A stretch of 64,000 bases of DNA, taken from positions 13,877-77,876 of the forward strand of contig DXXK01000087.1 in assembly GCA_019416425.1 (NCBI GenBank), in the 5' to 3' direction. Below, piece by piece: positions 17,095 through 25,241 of the stretch. Made by a program: the position numbers and the translations under genes. Positions within the stretch are counted from its first letter, which is position 1. The number at the start of each line of letters is the position of its first letter. Below the pieces are notes generated by a model. That model saw only the letters and a program-made list of their open reading frames with translations. It searched no databases and had not been told where the DNA came from. Source of the stretch: Bacteroidales bacterium (GTDB lineage: Bacteria > Bacteroidota > Bacteroidia > Bacteroidales > Muribaculaceae).

Positions 17095-17997
17095 TCACTT
17101 GGCATCCTTGTCCTTGCCAAGCGACCGGAGATAGTCGAAAGTCGACATCAGACGGTCGGGTATTACGATCTTGAGCTTGCCAAGACGTTCGGACTCCTCC
17201 TTGAGGTACTGGGTATACTCCTTCATCAGCGCCGCACGGCGACGGTTGTAATCGTCAAGCCTTGCGGAATATTCCTGGAATTCCGCACGCTGCTCAGCTG
17301 CCAGCTTGTCGTTGATCTCCGTTTTGGTACGGTTGTAGGCTGCCTCATACTCGCGGTACGTGCTGCGCAGGGTATCGAAATAGCGGTTCACCTCCTCGCT
17401 GCCGATGGTCGGGGTGGATGTAGTGATCAGAGTGTCGCGGCCGTTCCGGTCAACCGACACAGGATGCTGCTCGGTGTCAAGCAGTTTAGCGTACGCTTCG
17501 TAACCAGGGCCATCCGGATGGATAAACTCGCCGAATGTCGCGGCATAGGCCTCGTTGCACAGATACATGCACAGCTCGGACATCGACATGTTCTGCTCGG
17601 CCTTCTTGTCCTGCTTGGGTTCCTCGGGTTCCTCCATCTTGACACCCTTGTCTTCAAGCCATTTGTCAAAGCTGACACGCTTATAGACCGAGGACACGAG
17701 CTGGTCCTTGTACTTGATGGCCTCGCGCAGCCATGCGCACAACGCCTTAAGGCGTGCGATGTAGTCCAGCTTGCCGCGGATCTGCTCCATCTTGGCCACG
17801 TCCATGCCGTAGCCGATGACATGAGCGTTGCGCGACGTGGAGTCAATCACCTCGATGGAGGTGTTGACGAAGCATACCGACTTGACGAACTCCTCGGCAG
17901 CCATATATTCCTGTTTGGCCAGATTGGCAATGTGGTTGGCAGCCGTCGAGGTCAGTCCCTTGCCGCCGGGTTCGCTGAAGAAATTCATGTTATTCAT
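17095..17997 (-). CDS. Unrecognised 300-residue helical protein
   Basis: I do not recognise the family. The protein is cytoplasmic by appearance, mostly alpha-helical, with a charged coiled-coil-like C-terminal third (DKLAAEQRAEFQEYSARLDD). A lysine/glutamate/proline-rich linker lies near residue 125, followed by MSMSELCMYLCNEAYAA, which could be a short helix with two cysteines. Two starts are possible (17997 and 17988). A promoter -7 element with an adjacent palindrome lies about 60 bases upstream, and the stop is 29 bases from the structured element described at 16716-17066. Confidence 0.6.
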   Translation of the reverse strand: MNNMNFFSEPGGKGLTSTAANHIANLAKQEYMAAEEFVKSVCFVNTSIEVIDSTSRNAHVIGYGMDVAKMEQIRGKLDYIARLKALCAWLREAIKYKDQLVSSVYKRVSFDKWLEDKGVKMEEPEEPKQDKKAEQNMSMSELCMYLCNEAYAATFGEFIHPDGPGYEAYAKLLDTEQHPVSVDRNGRDTLITTSTPTIGSEEVNRYFDTLRSTYREYEAAYNRTKTEINDKLAAEQRAEFQEYSARLDDYNRRRAALMKEYTQYLKEESERLGKLKIVIPDRLMSTFDYLRSLGKDKDAK

Positions 17998-18055
17998 GTC
18001 AGTAGTCTTTTAGGATTGTAACGAGTGGTTAAATAACTTTGTTGGCTTGATGATG

Positions 18056-18076
18056 CAAAATTATGCCGTAGCTACG
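18056..18076 (-). promoter_or_regulatory. Promoter -7 element with adjoining palindrome
   Basis: TAATTTTG on the minus strand (18056-18063) precedes the 300-residue protein gene. Directly upstream is the 10-base perfect palindrome CGTAGCTACG (18067-18076), and no proper -33 element is present, so the palindrome may be an operator. Confidence 0.5.
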
Positions 18077-18120
18077 CAATCTATTTGCATACCAATGAAA
18101 ACTAAAAATTCTTCAAAAAG

Positions 18121-19170
18121 TCAGCGTTTCGCATACCATTCGGCGAACGCACGGAGACCAGTGCGTAGGGGAGTGGAGGGGCGGAAGCCAAAGTCGCGCT
18201 CCAGCGGCGCGGTGTCGGCGTAGGTGACGGGAACGTCGCCCGGCTGCATTGGCACCAGCTCGGTATGGGCGTCGAAGTCGTAGTCCGCCGGAAGGACTCC
18301 GGCGCGGACCAGCTCCTCCTGCAGGATGGTCACGAAGTCCAGCAGGTTCTCCGGCTGGTTGTTGCCGATGTTGTAGACGCGGTAGGGAGGGATGGGGAGT
18401 CCGTCCTCGCCGTCACGACGCTCGGGAGCGCGTTGCATCACACGGACCACGCCCTCCACGATGTCGTCGATGTAGGTGAAGTCGCGCCTGCAGTTGCCGT
18501 AGTTGAAGATCTGGATCTTCTCGTCCTTGACCAGCTTGTCGGTGAATCCGAAGTAGGCCATGTCGGGACGGCCGCAGGGACCGTAGACGGTGAAGAAGCG
18601 CAGGCCGGTGGAGGGAATGTTGTAGAGCTTGGAGTAGGCGTGGGCCATGAGCTCGTTGCTCTTCTTGGTGGCGGCGTAGAGGCTTACGGGGTTGTCGACC
18701 TTGTCGTCGGTGCTGTACGGCACCTTCCTGTTTGATCCGTAGACGCTGGAGCTGCTGGCGTAGACCAGATGGTCGACGGGATTGTGCCGGCAGGCCTCCA
18801 GGATGTTGTAGAAACCGATGAGGTTGCTCTCAACGTATGAGTCCGGGTTGGTGATGGAGTATCGGACGCCGGCCTGGGCGGCGAGGTTCACGACCACCGA
18901 GGGTCTGTATTCGGCGAAGATGCGGTCGACGGCGTCGCGGCCGGCGATGCTGTCGCGGACGAATACGAATCGGTCGCCGTACCGCTCCAGCTCGCGGAGG
19001 CGCTCGTGCTTGAGGCTGACGTCGTAGTAATCGGTGATCGAGTCGATTCCGATTACGCGGCAGTCTTGGAAATCGCGGAGCAGGCGCAAGGCGAGGTTCG
19101 CGCCTATGAAACCGGCCACGCCGGTGATCAATATTGTCTTGCCGTCAAGGCTTATATTAGTCTCTATCAT
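18121..19170 (-). CDS. NAD-dependent epimerase, UDP-glucuronate 4-epimerase type
   Basis: A 349-residue extended short-chain dehydrogenase. The NAD-binding motif GVAGFIGANLALRL is near residue 16, the catalytic serine is in YASSSSVYG, and the Y-x-x-x-K pair is in YAATKKSN. The context RFFTVYGPCGRPDMAYFGFTDKLV is typical of UDP-glucuronate (or UDP-galacturonate) 4-epimerases that supply precursors for surface polysaccharide. The start at 19170 was chosen because it begins just before the Rossmann fold and follows a promoter; an upstream in-frame ATG at 19230 lies before that promoter. No other polysaccharide genes adjoin it. Confidence 0.88.
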   Translation of the reverse strand: MIETNISLDGKTILITGVAGFIGANLALRLLRDFQDCRVIGIDSITDYYDVSLKHERLRELERYGDRFVFVRDSIAGRDAVDRIFAEYRPSVVVNLAAQAGVRYSITNPDSYVESNLIGFYNILEACRHNPVDHLVYASSSSVYGSNRKVPYSTDDKVDNPVSLYAATKKSNELMAHAYSKLYNIPSTGLRFFTVYGPCGRPDMAYFGFTDKLVKDEKIQIFNYGNCRRDFTYIDDIVEGVVRVMQRAPERRDGEDGLPIPPYRVYNIGNNQPENLLDFVTILQEELVRAGVLPADYDFDAHTELVPMQPGDVPVTYADTAPLERDFGFRPSTPLRTGLRAFAEWYAKR

Positions 19171-19191
19171 ATCAGTTTCGGTTTGCCGCTG

Positions 19192-19219
19192 CAAATCTAA
19201 GGTATCGCAAAAATACAAA
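19192..19219 (-). promoter_or_regulatory. Promoter of the epimerase gene
   Basis: TAGATTTG on the minus strand (19192-19199) fits TAnnTTTG. A TTTG lies at 19216-19219, though the 16-base spacing is shorter than usual. Confidence 0.5.
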
Positions 19220-19322
19220 AAAGATTCCAATCGGACAACTTATTAAACCATGGTGGCAATGTATGGTCTATGATAAGGAAGTTTTAAAGCTTCATGCAAT
19301 TGAAATCAAGACTTGCAGAACT

Positions 19323-19946
19323 ATGAAGAAAACAAACCAGAACATAAAGAGGTTCGTGGCATCGGTGGCCCTGGCCTCGGTTGTTTCCGTCATGACGATG
19401 TCATCGTGTGGCAAAGGAACCAAAGGTGATGCAGAGGCCACGGAGGGACTCCCGGCGAGCGTGGAGCTGTATCAGGAACTGAAATCGGTGGACAAGATGG
19501 TGTTCGCCTCGATGAGCATCACCAAGAGTGTCAAGATGGAGTCCAGCGCATGGTACAAGGTGGGAAAGCGTATCGCGGTTTATTCCTACGATTCCTATAT
19601 GAGGGCATACATCGACATGTCGCAGCTTCAGGAATCGGACATGGTCTTCGATGACGCCAACCATACGGTTCAGATTACGTTGCCGCCGGTAAAGACTGAA
19701 GTTACAGGCCGAGACATGACCATGCGCAAGGAATACGAGAACATCGGCCTGTTCCGGTCGGAGCTCGACAGCAAGGAGCGCGCGGAGATGAAGGAGAAAG
19801 CCAATGAATCGTTTGTACGCGAGGTTCAGGAGAATCCTCAGTTCAAGAAGCAGCTGACGGAGGCTGCCCAGCGCAAAGCCCGTAAGTACTTCGAGGCCAT
19901 GTGCGGGTCCGCGGGCTATGTGGCAAGCGTTAGGTTTAAGTCATAA
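19323..19946 (+). CDS. DUF4230 lipoprotein
   Basis: A 207-residue protein with a lipoprotein signal: basic start, hydrophobic stretch, then MSSCGK with the lipid-modified cysteine at about residue 29. The body (DKMVFASMSITKSVKMES, DANHTVQITLPPVKTEV, AQRKARKYFEAM) fits DUF4230, a family of unknown function common in Bacteroidetes. The start at 19323 puts the signal peptide at the N-terminus; the upstream in-frame ATG at 19263 would bury it. A second DUF4230 gene follows after 49 bases, so the pair probably acts together at the cell envelope. Confidence 0.75.
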   Translation: MKKTNQNIKRFVASVALASVVSVMTMSSCGKGTKGDAEATEGLPASVELYQELKSVDKMVFASMSITKSVKMESSAWYKVGKRIAVYSYDSYMRAYIDMSQLQESDMVFDDANHTVQITLPPVKTEVTGRDMTMRKEYENIGLFRSELDSKERAEMKEKANESFVREVQENPQFKKQLTEAAQRKARKYFEAMCGSAGYVASVRFKS

Positions 19947-19995
19947 GTCGGAGGTCTGGGTGACGAGGTGATGATTACAAAGCAAGAACAACAGG

Positions 19996-20607
19996 ATGAA
20001 GAAGTTTATAATAGCCAAGATAGCGATAATAGCTGCAGTAGCCTGCCTGCTGGTGGCTGCGGGAGTATATATGGTCCACAAGGTCAAGACGGCGGATCCG
20101 GAGAAGACCTACGAGGTTGCGGAAGGAAAGGTCGCTGACCTGCGCCAGCTGGCGGAAATATGCACGGTGGACATATACAGTGAGGTTCCGGTACTCGACA
20201 CCGTCAACCAGAAGGTCCTGTTCGGAATCCAGAAGCAACGCGGCAGCGTGAGTTTCGACCTGGAGAAACTTCAGGTCAACGCCGACGGCGACACGGTACG
20301 CGTGGTGCTGTCGCCCGAGATAGTGGAACTGTATGAATCAACGGACTCCAATTCATGGGAAGTAGTGGATACGAAATCCCTGAGACTGTTAGGCAACGGA
20401 CGACTGACCGCCGAGGAGGACAATCTGGTGAAGTCGCACATCCGGGCCAAATCCATCCGGGAGCTGTACCGGAACGGCACCATACGCCGCGCACGCGCCG
20501 AGGCCTGCACGAACCTGCAGAGCCTTTATTCCAGAATCTACAGGAGACCTGTGGTTGTTACCGACCCGACTCCCGGAGGAACGCGGGCCGCGGCGATCCA
20601 TAGATGA
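19996..20607 (+). CDS. DUF4230 membrane-anchored protein
   Basis: A 203-residue protein with one N-terminal membrane helix (KIAIIAAVACLLVAAGVYMV) and a periplasmic DUF4230-like domain (EICTVDIYSEVPVLDTV, ADGDTVRVVLSPEIVELYES, IRRARAEACTNLQSLY). It shares the strand pattern of the preceding lipoprotein but not close sequence, as expected for an old duplication. Function unknown. Its stop is one base from the stop of the convergent response regulator gene. Confidence 0.7.
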   Translation: MKKFIIAKIAIIAAVACLLVAAGVYMVHKVKTADPEKTYEVAEGKVADLRQLAEICTVDIYSEVPVLDTVNQKVLFGIQKQRGSVSFDLEKLQVNADGDTVRVVLSPEIVELYESTDSNSWEVVDTKSLRLLGNGRLTAEEDNLVKSHIRAKSIRELYRNGTIRRARAEACTNLQSLYSRIYRRPVVVTDPTPGGTRAAAIHR

Positions 20608-20608
20608 C

Positions 20609-21385
20609 TCAAAGATCGTAGAACATATCCAGAAGCTGCGGGCGATAGACCTTGCTGATCTTTATGTCGGTGATGTTGTCGTAGGGAGGTATTAGTCGGC
20701 ATTCATTGCCCGAGATCATGGAGATAAACCCGATGTTGACGATGTAGCTCTTGTGCGTTCGCACAAACTGCGGGCCATAGTTCAGGATAGTGTCGGCGGT
20801 GGTGTTGCGTTTCAGGATGATGTGCTGCAATGTGCTGAGCACCACCTCCCACAGCTTGCGGTTTGTATCGTAACGGAAATATACCACATCGCGGGGAAAC
20901 AGGATCATCCGGTCGTTGGTGATAGTTGTGACGGATATCCCTGTAGGCACTGCGTTTCCGACGCGCATGTTGGCGAGACGGTCGGCCGGAGGAGCCGCAG
21001 TAGCGTTGTCCCTGGCGCAGGCCAGCTTGTAGCGGTTCATGATGAGGTTCAGTTCGTCGGAATCGTAGGGCTTGAGCAGGAAGTCGAACGCCTCCATGCG
21101 CAGTGCCTGCATCAGATACTTGCTGTAGGTTGTATAGAACACAAAACGGGTGTTGCCACCACCCAGCTCCTTTAGTTCCTCCAGAATATCCAGAGCCGAG
21201 ACATCGTTGAGCTCGATGTCAAGGAACACCAGGCCCGGTGCGAGGTCGCGGACCATCTCCACAGCCTGCCGGGAGTCGGAGGCCTCACCGCAAACGGAGG
21301 CCCAGTCGTATTTCTTCAGACCGTCGCGCAACAGCTTGCGTGACGGAGCGTCATCATCAATTATAAGTATCTTGGTTTTTTCCAT
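20609..21385 (-). CDS. LytTR-family response regulator
   Basis: A 258-residue two-component regulator. The receiver domain (residues 1-120) has the acidic pocket DDD near residue 10, the phospho-acceptor D in LVFLDIELND, and the conserved lysine in FLLKPYD. A linker leads to a C-terminal LytTR DNA-binding domain (about 150-258: FPRDVVYFRYDTNRKLWEVV, FVRTHKSYIVNIGFIS). It overlaps the sensor kinase gene by 29 bases and is translated from within its 3' end, so the two form an operon. Target genes cannot be read here. Confidence 0.93.
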   Translation of the reverse strand: MEKTKILIIDDDAPSRKLLRDGLKKYDWASVCGEASDSRQAVEMVRDLAPGLVFLDIELNDVSALDILEELKELGGGNTRFVFYTTYSKYLMQALRMEAFDFLLKPYDSDELNLIMNRYKLACARDNATAAPPADRLANMRVGNAVPTGISVTTITNDRMILFPRDVVYFRYDTNRKLWEVVLSTLQHIILKRNTTADTILNYGPQFVRTHKSYIVNIGFISMISGNECRLIPPYDNITDIKISKVYRPQLLDMFYDL

Positions 21386-23408
21386 GGATATCGAAATTGA
21401 AGTTAGTGGGAATAATGATTGCGGCGCGGTAACCGGCTTTCTGAGGATTGTCGGTCCAGCGGCCTATATCGCAGCGAATCTCTTCGCGCTTTTTCTCATT
21501 CAGGATCTCCAGGGTGCCCATGACGATCTTGAGACCCTGACGAGTGGAATCCGGAGATGGAACAGCGTCAGGGCTGCAATTGTTCAGTACCTCAACGCAG
21601 AGTGCGTTGTCCTTATGGAACGCACGAATCACGAGTATACGCTCCTGGTCGGCAGGTAACGAGCTGAAACCATGCTTGAAAGCGTTCTCGACAAAAATCT
21701 GGAGCACCATGGATGGCACCATCTCGCGAGCGGGATCCAGGTCGGGAGCTATCTCGCGCGTAAACTTCAACGGCTGAGCAAGTCCCTCGCTCTCGACCTT
21801 GACGAAGTCATCCAGGAACGCCAGGTCGTCCTGCAGCGATACCGAAAGGACATCGGCCATATATTGCTGACGCCGCAACAAACGGACCAGAGCGTCCAGA
21901 TTTGAAGACTGGCCGTTCTCGCGGGCGCAAATCTCATGGTTCAGGACATTGTAGATGAAATGTGGGTTGATCCGGGCCCTCAGGCTCTTGAGACGCAACG
22001 CGATGATGCGGTGCAGCATACGCTCCTCTCGGATGGTCGCCATGCGGCGCATCAGCAGCATGACGATGACGAGCAGCAGAATCACGAAAATGGCCACGAT
22101 GGCCAACGCAAGGTTCCGTGTCTGGACCTTGCGGTGCATCTCCAGGTCCTTGCTGAGCTCCAGAACCTTGGCGTCACGCTCGTAACGCATCTGACGTTCG
22201 GACATGCTGAGCCGCTGGGACTCGCTGCGGATTGAGTCCTCGTACTCGCTGTAGGCCTTCATGGCCCGGAATGCCTTCTCCCACTGTCCGGTTCCGGCGT
22301 AGTAGTCCTTCAGGAATTCCAGACGTTCGATTTTCTGTTCGGGCCGCGACTCGGCTCCGGTGGACTTCAGGTCACTCAGCATTCTGGTCACCTCGTCGTA
22401 TTTTCCCTGGATTGTGCTGAGCTGCAGCTTCTGCGTGCGTATGTGTTCCTTGATGTATTCGTTAGGCTGGACATCGGTGAAGTATGGCTCGGTCTGGGCT
22501 ATCAGTTCGGCGGCCTTGTCGGGTTGGTTGAGTTTCAGGTAGAGGTCGGTCAGGTTGGCCCGGCAGAAGAATGATTCCCATTCAAGCGCTGGGTTGGCCT
22601 GCAGCAGGGAGTCGAGACGCTGGAACATTGCCAGTGAACTGCGGTAATCCTTCTTTTCGTAGAAGTCATGGCCCCGGTTGTTGAGATAGTGGAACTTATC
22701 GTCGACGGTCATGCTGTTCCAGTATTTGCTGGCGCGGTTCCACCACAGGCGGCTCTGGTCGAAGTCGCGCATGTCGGTGTAGGTTGAAGCGAGTCCGAAA
22801 TATGCTGTGATCCTGGCCGGAGAATTCAGATTGGCTGAGTCGACAATCTGGATGGCGCGCGAGAAGTAATCGGCGCTAAGGTCGTAGTTGCCGTTGTTTC
22901 GGTATGCCCCTGCCAGATTTGAATAGGCTGAGCTTATCAGCTCGGGATTGGCGTTTTCCGGAATATGGCTCAGGGCCTTTCGATAGTAGTAGATGTTGGA
23001 GTCGGGATTGTAATGGAAACGGGTATAGTAACCGGCCTTGATGGAATAAAGGCGACTGCGCATCAGCCGTCGGATGTCGTTGTCCGGATTGGCATCCAGG
23101 TATCGTGCCAGTGAATCTACCTGCCGCATCATGTCGTCGGGGCGCCCGGCATAGTAGGAAACGATGGCTTGGTGTGTCAGACCATGGTAATAAATATCGG
23201 AGTCGCCTGCTTCCAGACCATGCTGCTTCTCCTGGAGTACAATCTTCATGGCACCGGAGTATGAGCCCGCTGCAATCGAGTCATCAACCTGGCGGTGCAG
23301 ATCGCTGTCGCCGATTGTATCGCTGCCGCGACTCCGGCAGGATACGGCGATGCAGAGTAGAGCCAGAATGGCAGATATGTAGGTGATCCAGGTGTTACGC
23401 AACTTCAT
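21357..23408 (-). CDS. TPR-containing membrane sensor histidine kinase (LytS-type)
   Basis: A 683-residue sensor kinase that would phosphorylate the adjacent LytTR regulator. An N-terminal lipoprotein-like signal (LLCIAVSCRS) leads into a periplasmic array of tetratricopeptide repeats (about residues 35-390), a coiled coil, one membrane helix (LALAIVAIFVILLLVIVMLL, about residue 455), and a His_kinase domain with the phospho-acceptor histidine in INPHFIYNVLN and the ATP-binding N box VENAFKHGF. The G box is abbreviated, as usual in this family. The start at 23408 puts the signal first; the in-frame ATG at 23489 lies before the promoter at 23478-23485. Confidence 0.92.
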   Translation of the reverse strand: MKLRNTWITYISAILALLCIAVSCRSRGSDTIGDSDLHRQVDDSIAAGSYSGAMKIVLQEKQHGLEAGDSDIYYHGLTHQAIVSYYAGRPDDMMRQVDSLARYLDANPDNDIRRLMRSRLYSIKAGYYTRFHYNPDSNIYYYRKALSHIPENANPELISSAYSNLAGAYRNNGNYDLSADYFSRAIQIVDSANLNSPARITAYFGLASTYTDMRDFDQSRLWWNRASKYWNSMTVDDKFHYLNNRGHDFYEKKDYRSSLAMFQRLDSLLQANPALEWESFFCRANLTDLYLKLNQPDKAAELIAQTEPYFTDVQPNEYIKEHIRTQKLQLSTIQGKYDEVTRMLSDLKSTGAESRPEQKIERLEFLKDYYAGTGQWEKAFRAMKAYSEYEDSIRSESQRLSMSERQMRYERDAKVLELSKDLEMHRKVQTRNLALAIVAIFVILLLVIVMLLMRRMATIREERMLHRIIALRLKSLRARINPHFIYNVLNHEICARENGQSSNLDALVRLLRRQQYMADVLSVSLQDDLAFLDDFVKVESEGLAQPLKFTREIAPDLDPAREMVPSMVLQIFVENAFKHGFSSLPADQERILVIRAFHKDNALCVEVLNNCSPDAVPSPDSTRQGLKIVMGTLEILNEKKREEIRCDIGRWTDNPQKAGYRAAIIIPTNFNFDIHGKNQDTYN

Positions 23409-23477
23409 AGTTAGTGTCAAACTGTCCAAAAATGGGCGGAATGTGCCATTTGGAATGCCATAATAACATTCTTTGCG

Positions 23478-23485
23478 CAAATTTA
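23478..23485 (-). promoter_or_regulatory. Promoter -7 element of the sensor kinase operon
   Basis: TAAATTTG on the minus strand, about 70 bases upstream of the kinase start. A -33 TTTG is not evident. Confidence 0.5.
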
Positions 23486-23603
23486 ACAAATAATTTAGAA
23501 ATATGTAAATGTGAAAACACCTAAAATCATCCTCTTATGGCATAATTTTGGCGTTTCAGCATGAAGAAGGCTCCTTTCAGTCGCGTTTTGATGGTTTTGT
23601 GGT

Positions 23604-23800
23604 TTTGTAATCCAACTATTTGGAGTAATTTTGTATCAGAAAACATGACCGAAACTTAGCGACAACGTAGTTCAATGTTTACACTGATAAAGAAACACAC
23701 AACCGGAGGATATCAACTATAAAGTTTCAACGAGCATAACTATTTACTCCTAACTTACAATCAAAGGAAGCGAGTTCCGCCAATTGGCAGGAGCTCGCTT
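23604..23800 (+). ncRNA. Candidate small transcript, promoter to hairpin
   Basis: In the 435-base gap between the kinase and the glycosyltransferase, TTTG (23604-23607), 18 bases and TAATTTTG (23626-23633) form a plus-strand promoter. About 130 bases later is a strong hairpin (23768-23800: AAGCGAG/CTCGCTT extended by TCC/GGA and GCC/GGC with an AATT loop). No open reading frame lies between. TATCAG near the start and CTGATA some 50 bases on are complementary. The hairpin has only a weak T-run on either strand and might instead end the minus-strand glycosyltransferase transcript. Confidence 0.35.
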
Positions 23801-23843
23801 TAGTTATGTCCTCTATAAATGTCCATACGTCAGGCAAGAAATC

Positions 23844-24740
23844 TTACTGTTTGGAGAGCATTATCCTAATAAGGAGCTTGAGCCGATGTCTGTAGGCCCG
23901 GGAGTGTTTCAGGATTGCGCGTGAAAGTAGGAAAGATCCGTAAATCAGATTGGCGACAGTTGTTCTGACCGGGGGACTGTTCAGTCGGTAATATGTGAGC
24001 CTGCTCCGTTCGTTACGTTCCAGCCTGCATGGATTGAAACCGCTCTCAACATAACTGCCTCCCTCTATATGCTGGATTGAGGCCTGGGGCACATTTACGA
24101 TGCTATAGCCGGCCTTGCGGACCCGGAGGCACAGGTCGGTCTCCTCGAAGTACATGAAGAATTCAGGATTGAATCCGCCGACCGAGCTGGCCAGGTCGGC
24201 ACGGATCATAAGGTCGGCACCGGATATGTATCCAACCTCAATAGGCCGGTCGGTATGGTTGAAACGGGAGTCGCGCCCAAAGGCCAGCTTCTCGGGGTGC
24301 ATATGAAGCAGTTCGTTCATCTCCCAGCGGATACCCGGAAGAATGCGGCGGAATGATAGCGCAGGCTTCATGTCGGCATCCAACAGGTTTCCGCCAACGA
24401 TTCCAGTTCCGGGATTATCGTCAAGATAGCCGGACAGGATCCTGAGGGCATTGTTCAGCAGTACTGTATCGGGATTCAGACAAAACAGATTACGACCCTG
24501 AGCCAGCTTGAATCCCTCGTTATTGGCTCGACCGAAGCCTATGTTGTCCTGAAGCATCACATAGCGGATGTGTAGTTCAGGAAACAATCGGTTGAATCTG
24601 TCAGGAAGATCGCTTTCGCTATGGTTGTCAACGATTATCACCTCGTATTCCACTCCTCTGGTAAGCGCAATGACGCTACGCAGCGAGTCGGCAATAAGCC
24701 CTGACGTGTGGTAATTGACATATATAATCGAAACATCCAT
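23844..24740 (-). CDS. Family 2 glycosyltransferase
   Basis: A 298-residue GT-A fold glycosyltransferase of the rhamnosyltransferase/WbbL-like group, which adds a sugar during surface polysaccharide synthesis. Visible features: VSIIYVNYHT at the N-terminus, VIIVDNHSESD, QDNIGFGRANNEG, the metal-binding region FCLNPDTVLL, and the acceptor-site motif FFMYFEETDLCLRVRKAGY. The C-terminal 60 residues are basic and may touch the membrane. It has no polysaccharide neighbours. Its mRNA would start far upstream, with an intrinsic terminator 64 bases before the start codon. Confidence 0.9.
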   Translation of the reverse strand: MDVSIIYVNYHTSGLIADSLRSVIALTRGVEYEVIIVDNHSESDLPDRFNRLFPELHIRYVMLQDNIGFGRANNEGFKLAQGRNLFCLNPDTVLLNNALRILSGYLDDNPGTGIVGGNLLDADMKPALSFRRILPGIRWEMNELLHMHPEKLAFGRDSRFNHTDRPIEVGYISGADLMIRADLASSVGGFNPEFFMYFEETDLCLRVRKAGYSIVNVPQASIQHIEGGSYVESGFNPCRLERNERSRLTYYRLNSPPVRTTVANLIYGSFLLSRAILKHSRAYRHRLKLLIRIMLSKQ

Positions 24741-24803
24741 ATCTCTACTAACGGCGATAAAGGGTGAATACGTATGTTGCCGTGTCAGGCAGGGGTAAGA
24801 AAA

Positions 24804-24824
24804 AAGGTTGCTCCGAGCAACCTT
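24804..24824 (-). terminator. Intrinsic terminator inside the glycosyltransferase leader
   Basis: AAGGTTGCTC (24804-24813) and GAGCAACCTT (24815-24824) form a near-perfect hairpin followed by T residues on the minus strand (24798-24803). A weaker hairpin ATCAG-CTGAT with TTTT precedes it. It sits between the promoter at 25090-25097 and the glycosyltransferase start, so it either ends a short RNA or attenuates the gene. Confidence 0.85.
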
Positions 24825-24959
24825 CTCCTAAAAATCAGGATAACTGATCATATCTGACATTAACCAAGAAACAAATCGAATGCACTCGTTTCCAAATTTC
24901 TTCAAGTGTCGCCTTGCATCAACGCAAGACCATTCTCGTCAAATTCAAGTTGTACGAAT

Positions 24960-24989
24960 AATAACACTAACATTAACTCTAACTCTAAC
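24960..24989. repeat. Five tandem NNTAAC hexamers
   Basis: On the plus strand the units are AATAAC, ACTAAC, ATTAAC, TCTAAC, TCTAAC without gaps (on the minus strand GTTANN). They lie in the leader of the glycosyltransferase gene. Confidence 0.8.
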
Positions 24990-25026
24990 ACGGATCGGAC
25001 AGCATCATGCCGGATAGAAGAACCAA

Positions 25027-25058
25027 AAATAAAGGTTGTTGAAAATAAAGGTTGTTGA
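25027..25058. repeat. Perfect 16-base tandem duplication
   Basis: AAATAAAGGTTGTTGA occurs at 25027-25042 and again at 25043-25058. It lies about 35 bases downstream of the leader promoter on the minus strand. Confidence 0.9.
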
Positions 25059-25089
25059 AGTTATTGGGTTTTCCTATAACTTTCGGTTG

Positions 25090-25097
25090 CAAAATTA
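25090..25097 (-). promoter_or_regulatory. Promoter -7 element of the glycosyltransferase leader
   Basis: TAATTTTG on the minus strand. It gives a predicted leader of roughly 340 bases before the glycosyltransferase start. No convincing TTTG -33 element was found. The remaining gap to 25241 holds nothing recognisable. Confidence 0.5.
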
Positions 25098-25241
25098 ACG
25101 GACAGAATCGGATTTGGTGCGACAGGGAGTGAAATAGTAGTGTCTTAAAATCGCAACAGTCACATTATCAGCTACACAGAATATATTGGAGGAAGGAATA
25201 TAGTAGTGATATGATAGGGAATCCGAGAGGGATAGGCGGTG

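Noticed and set aside
24798..25097. Telomere-like or CRISPR-like reading of the NNTAAC and 16-base repeats
   Set aside because: Units are too short, adjacent without spacers, and no cas genes are present.
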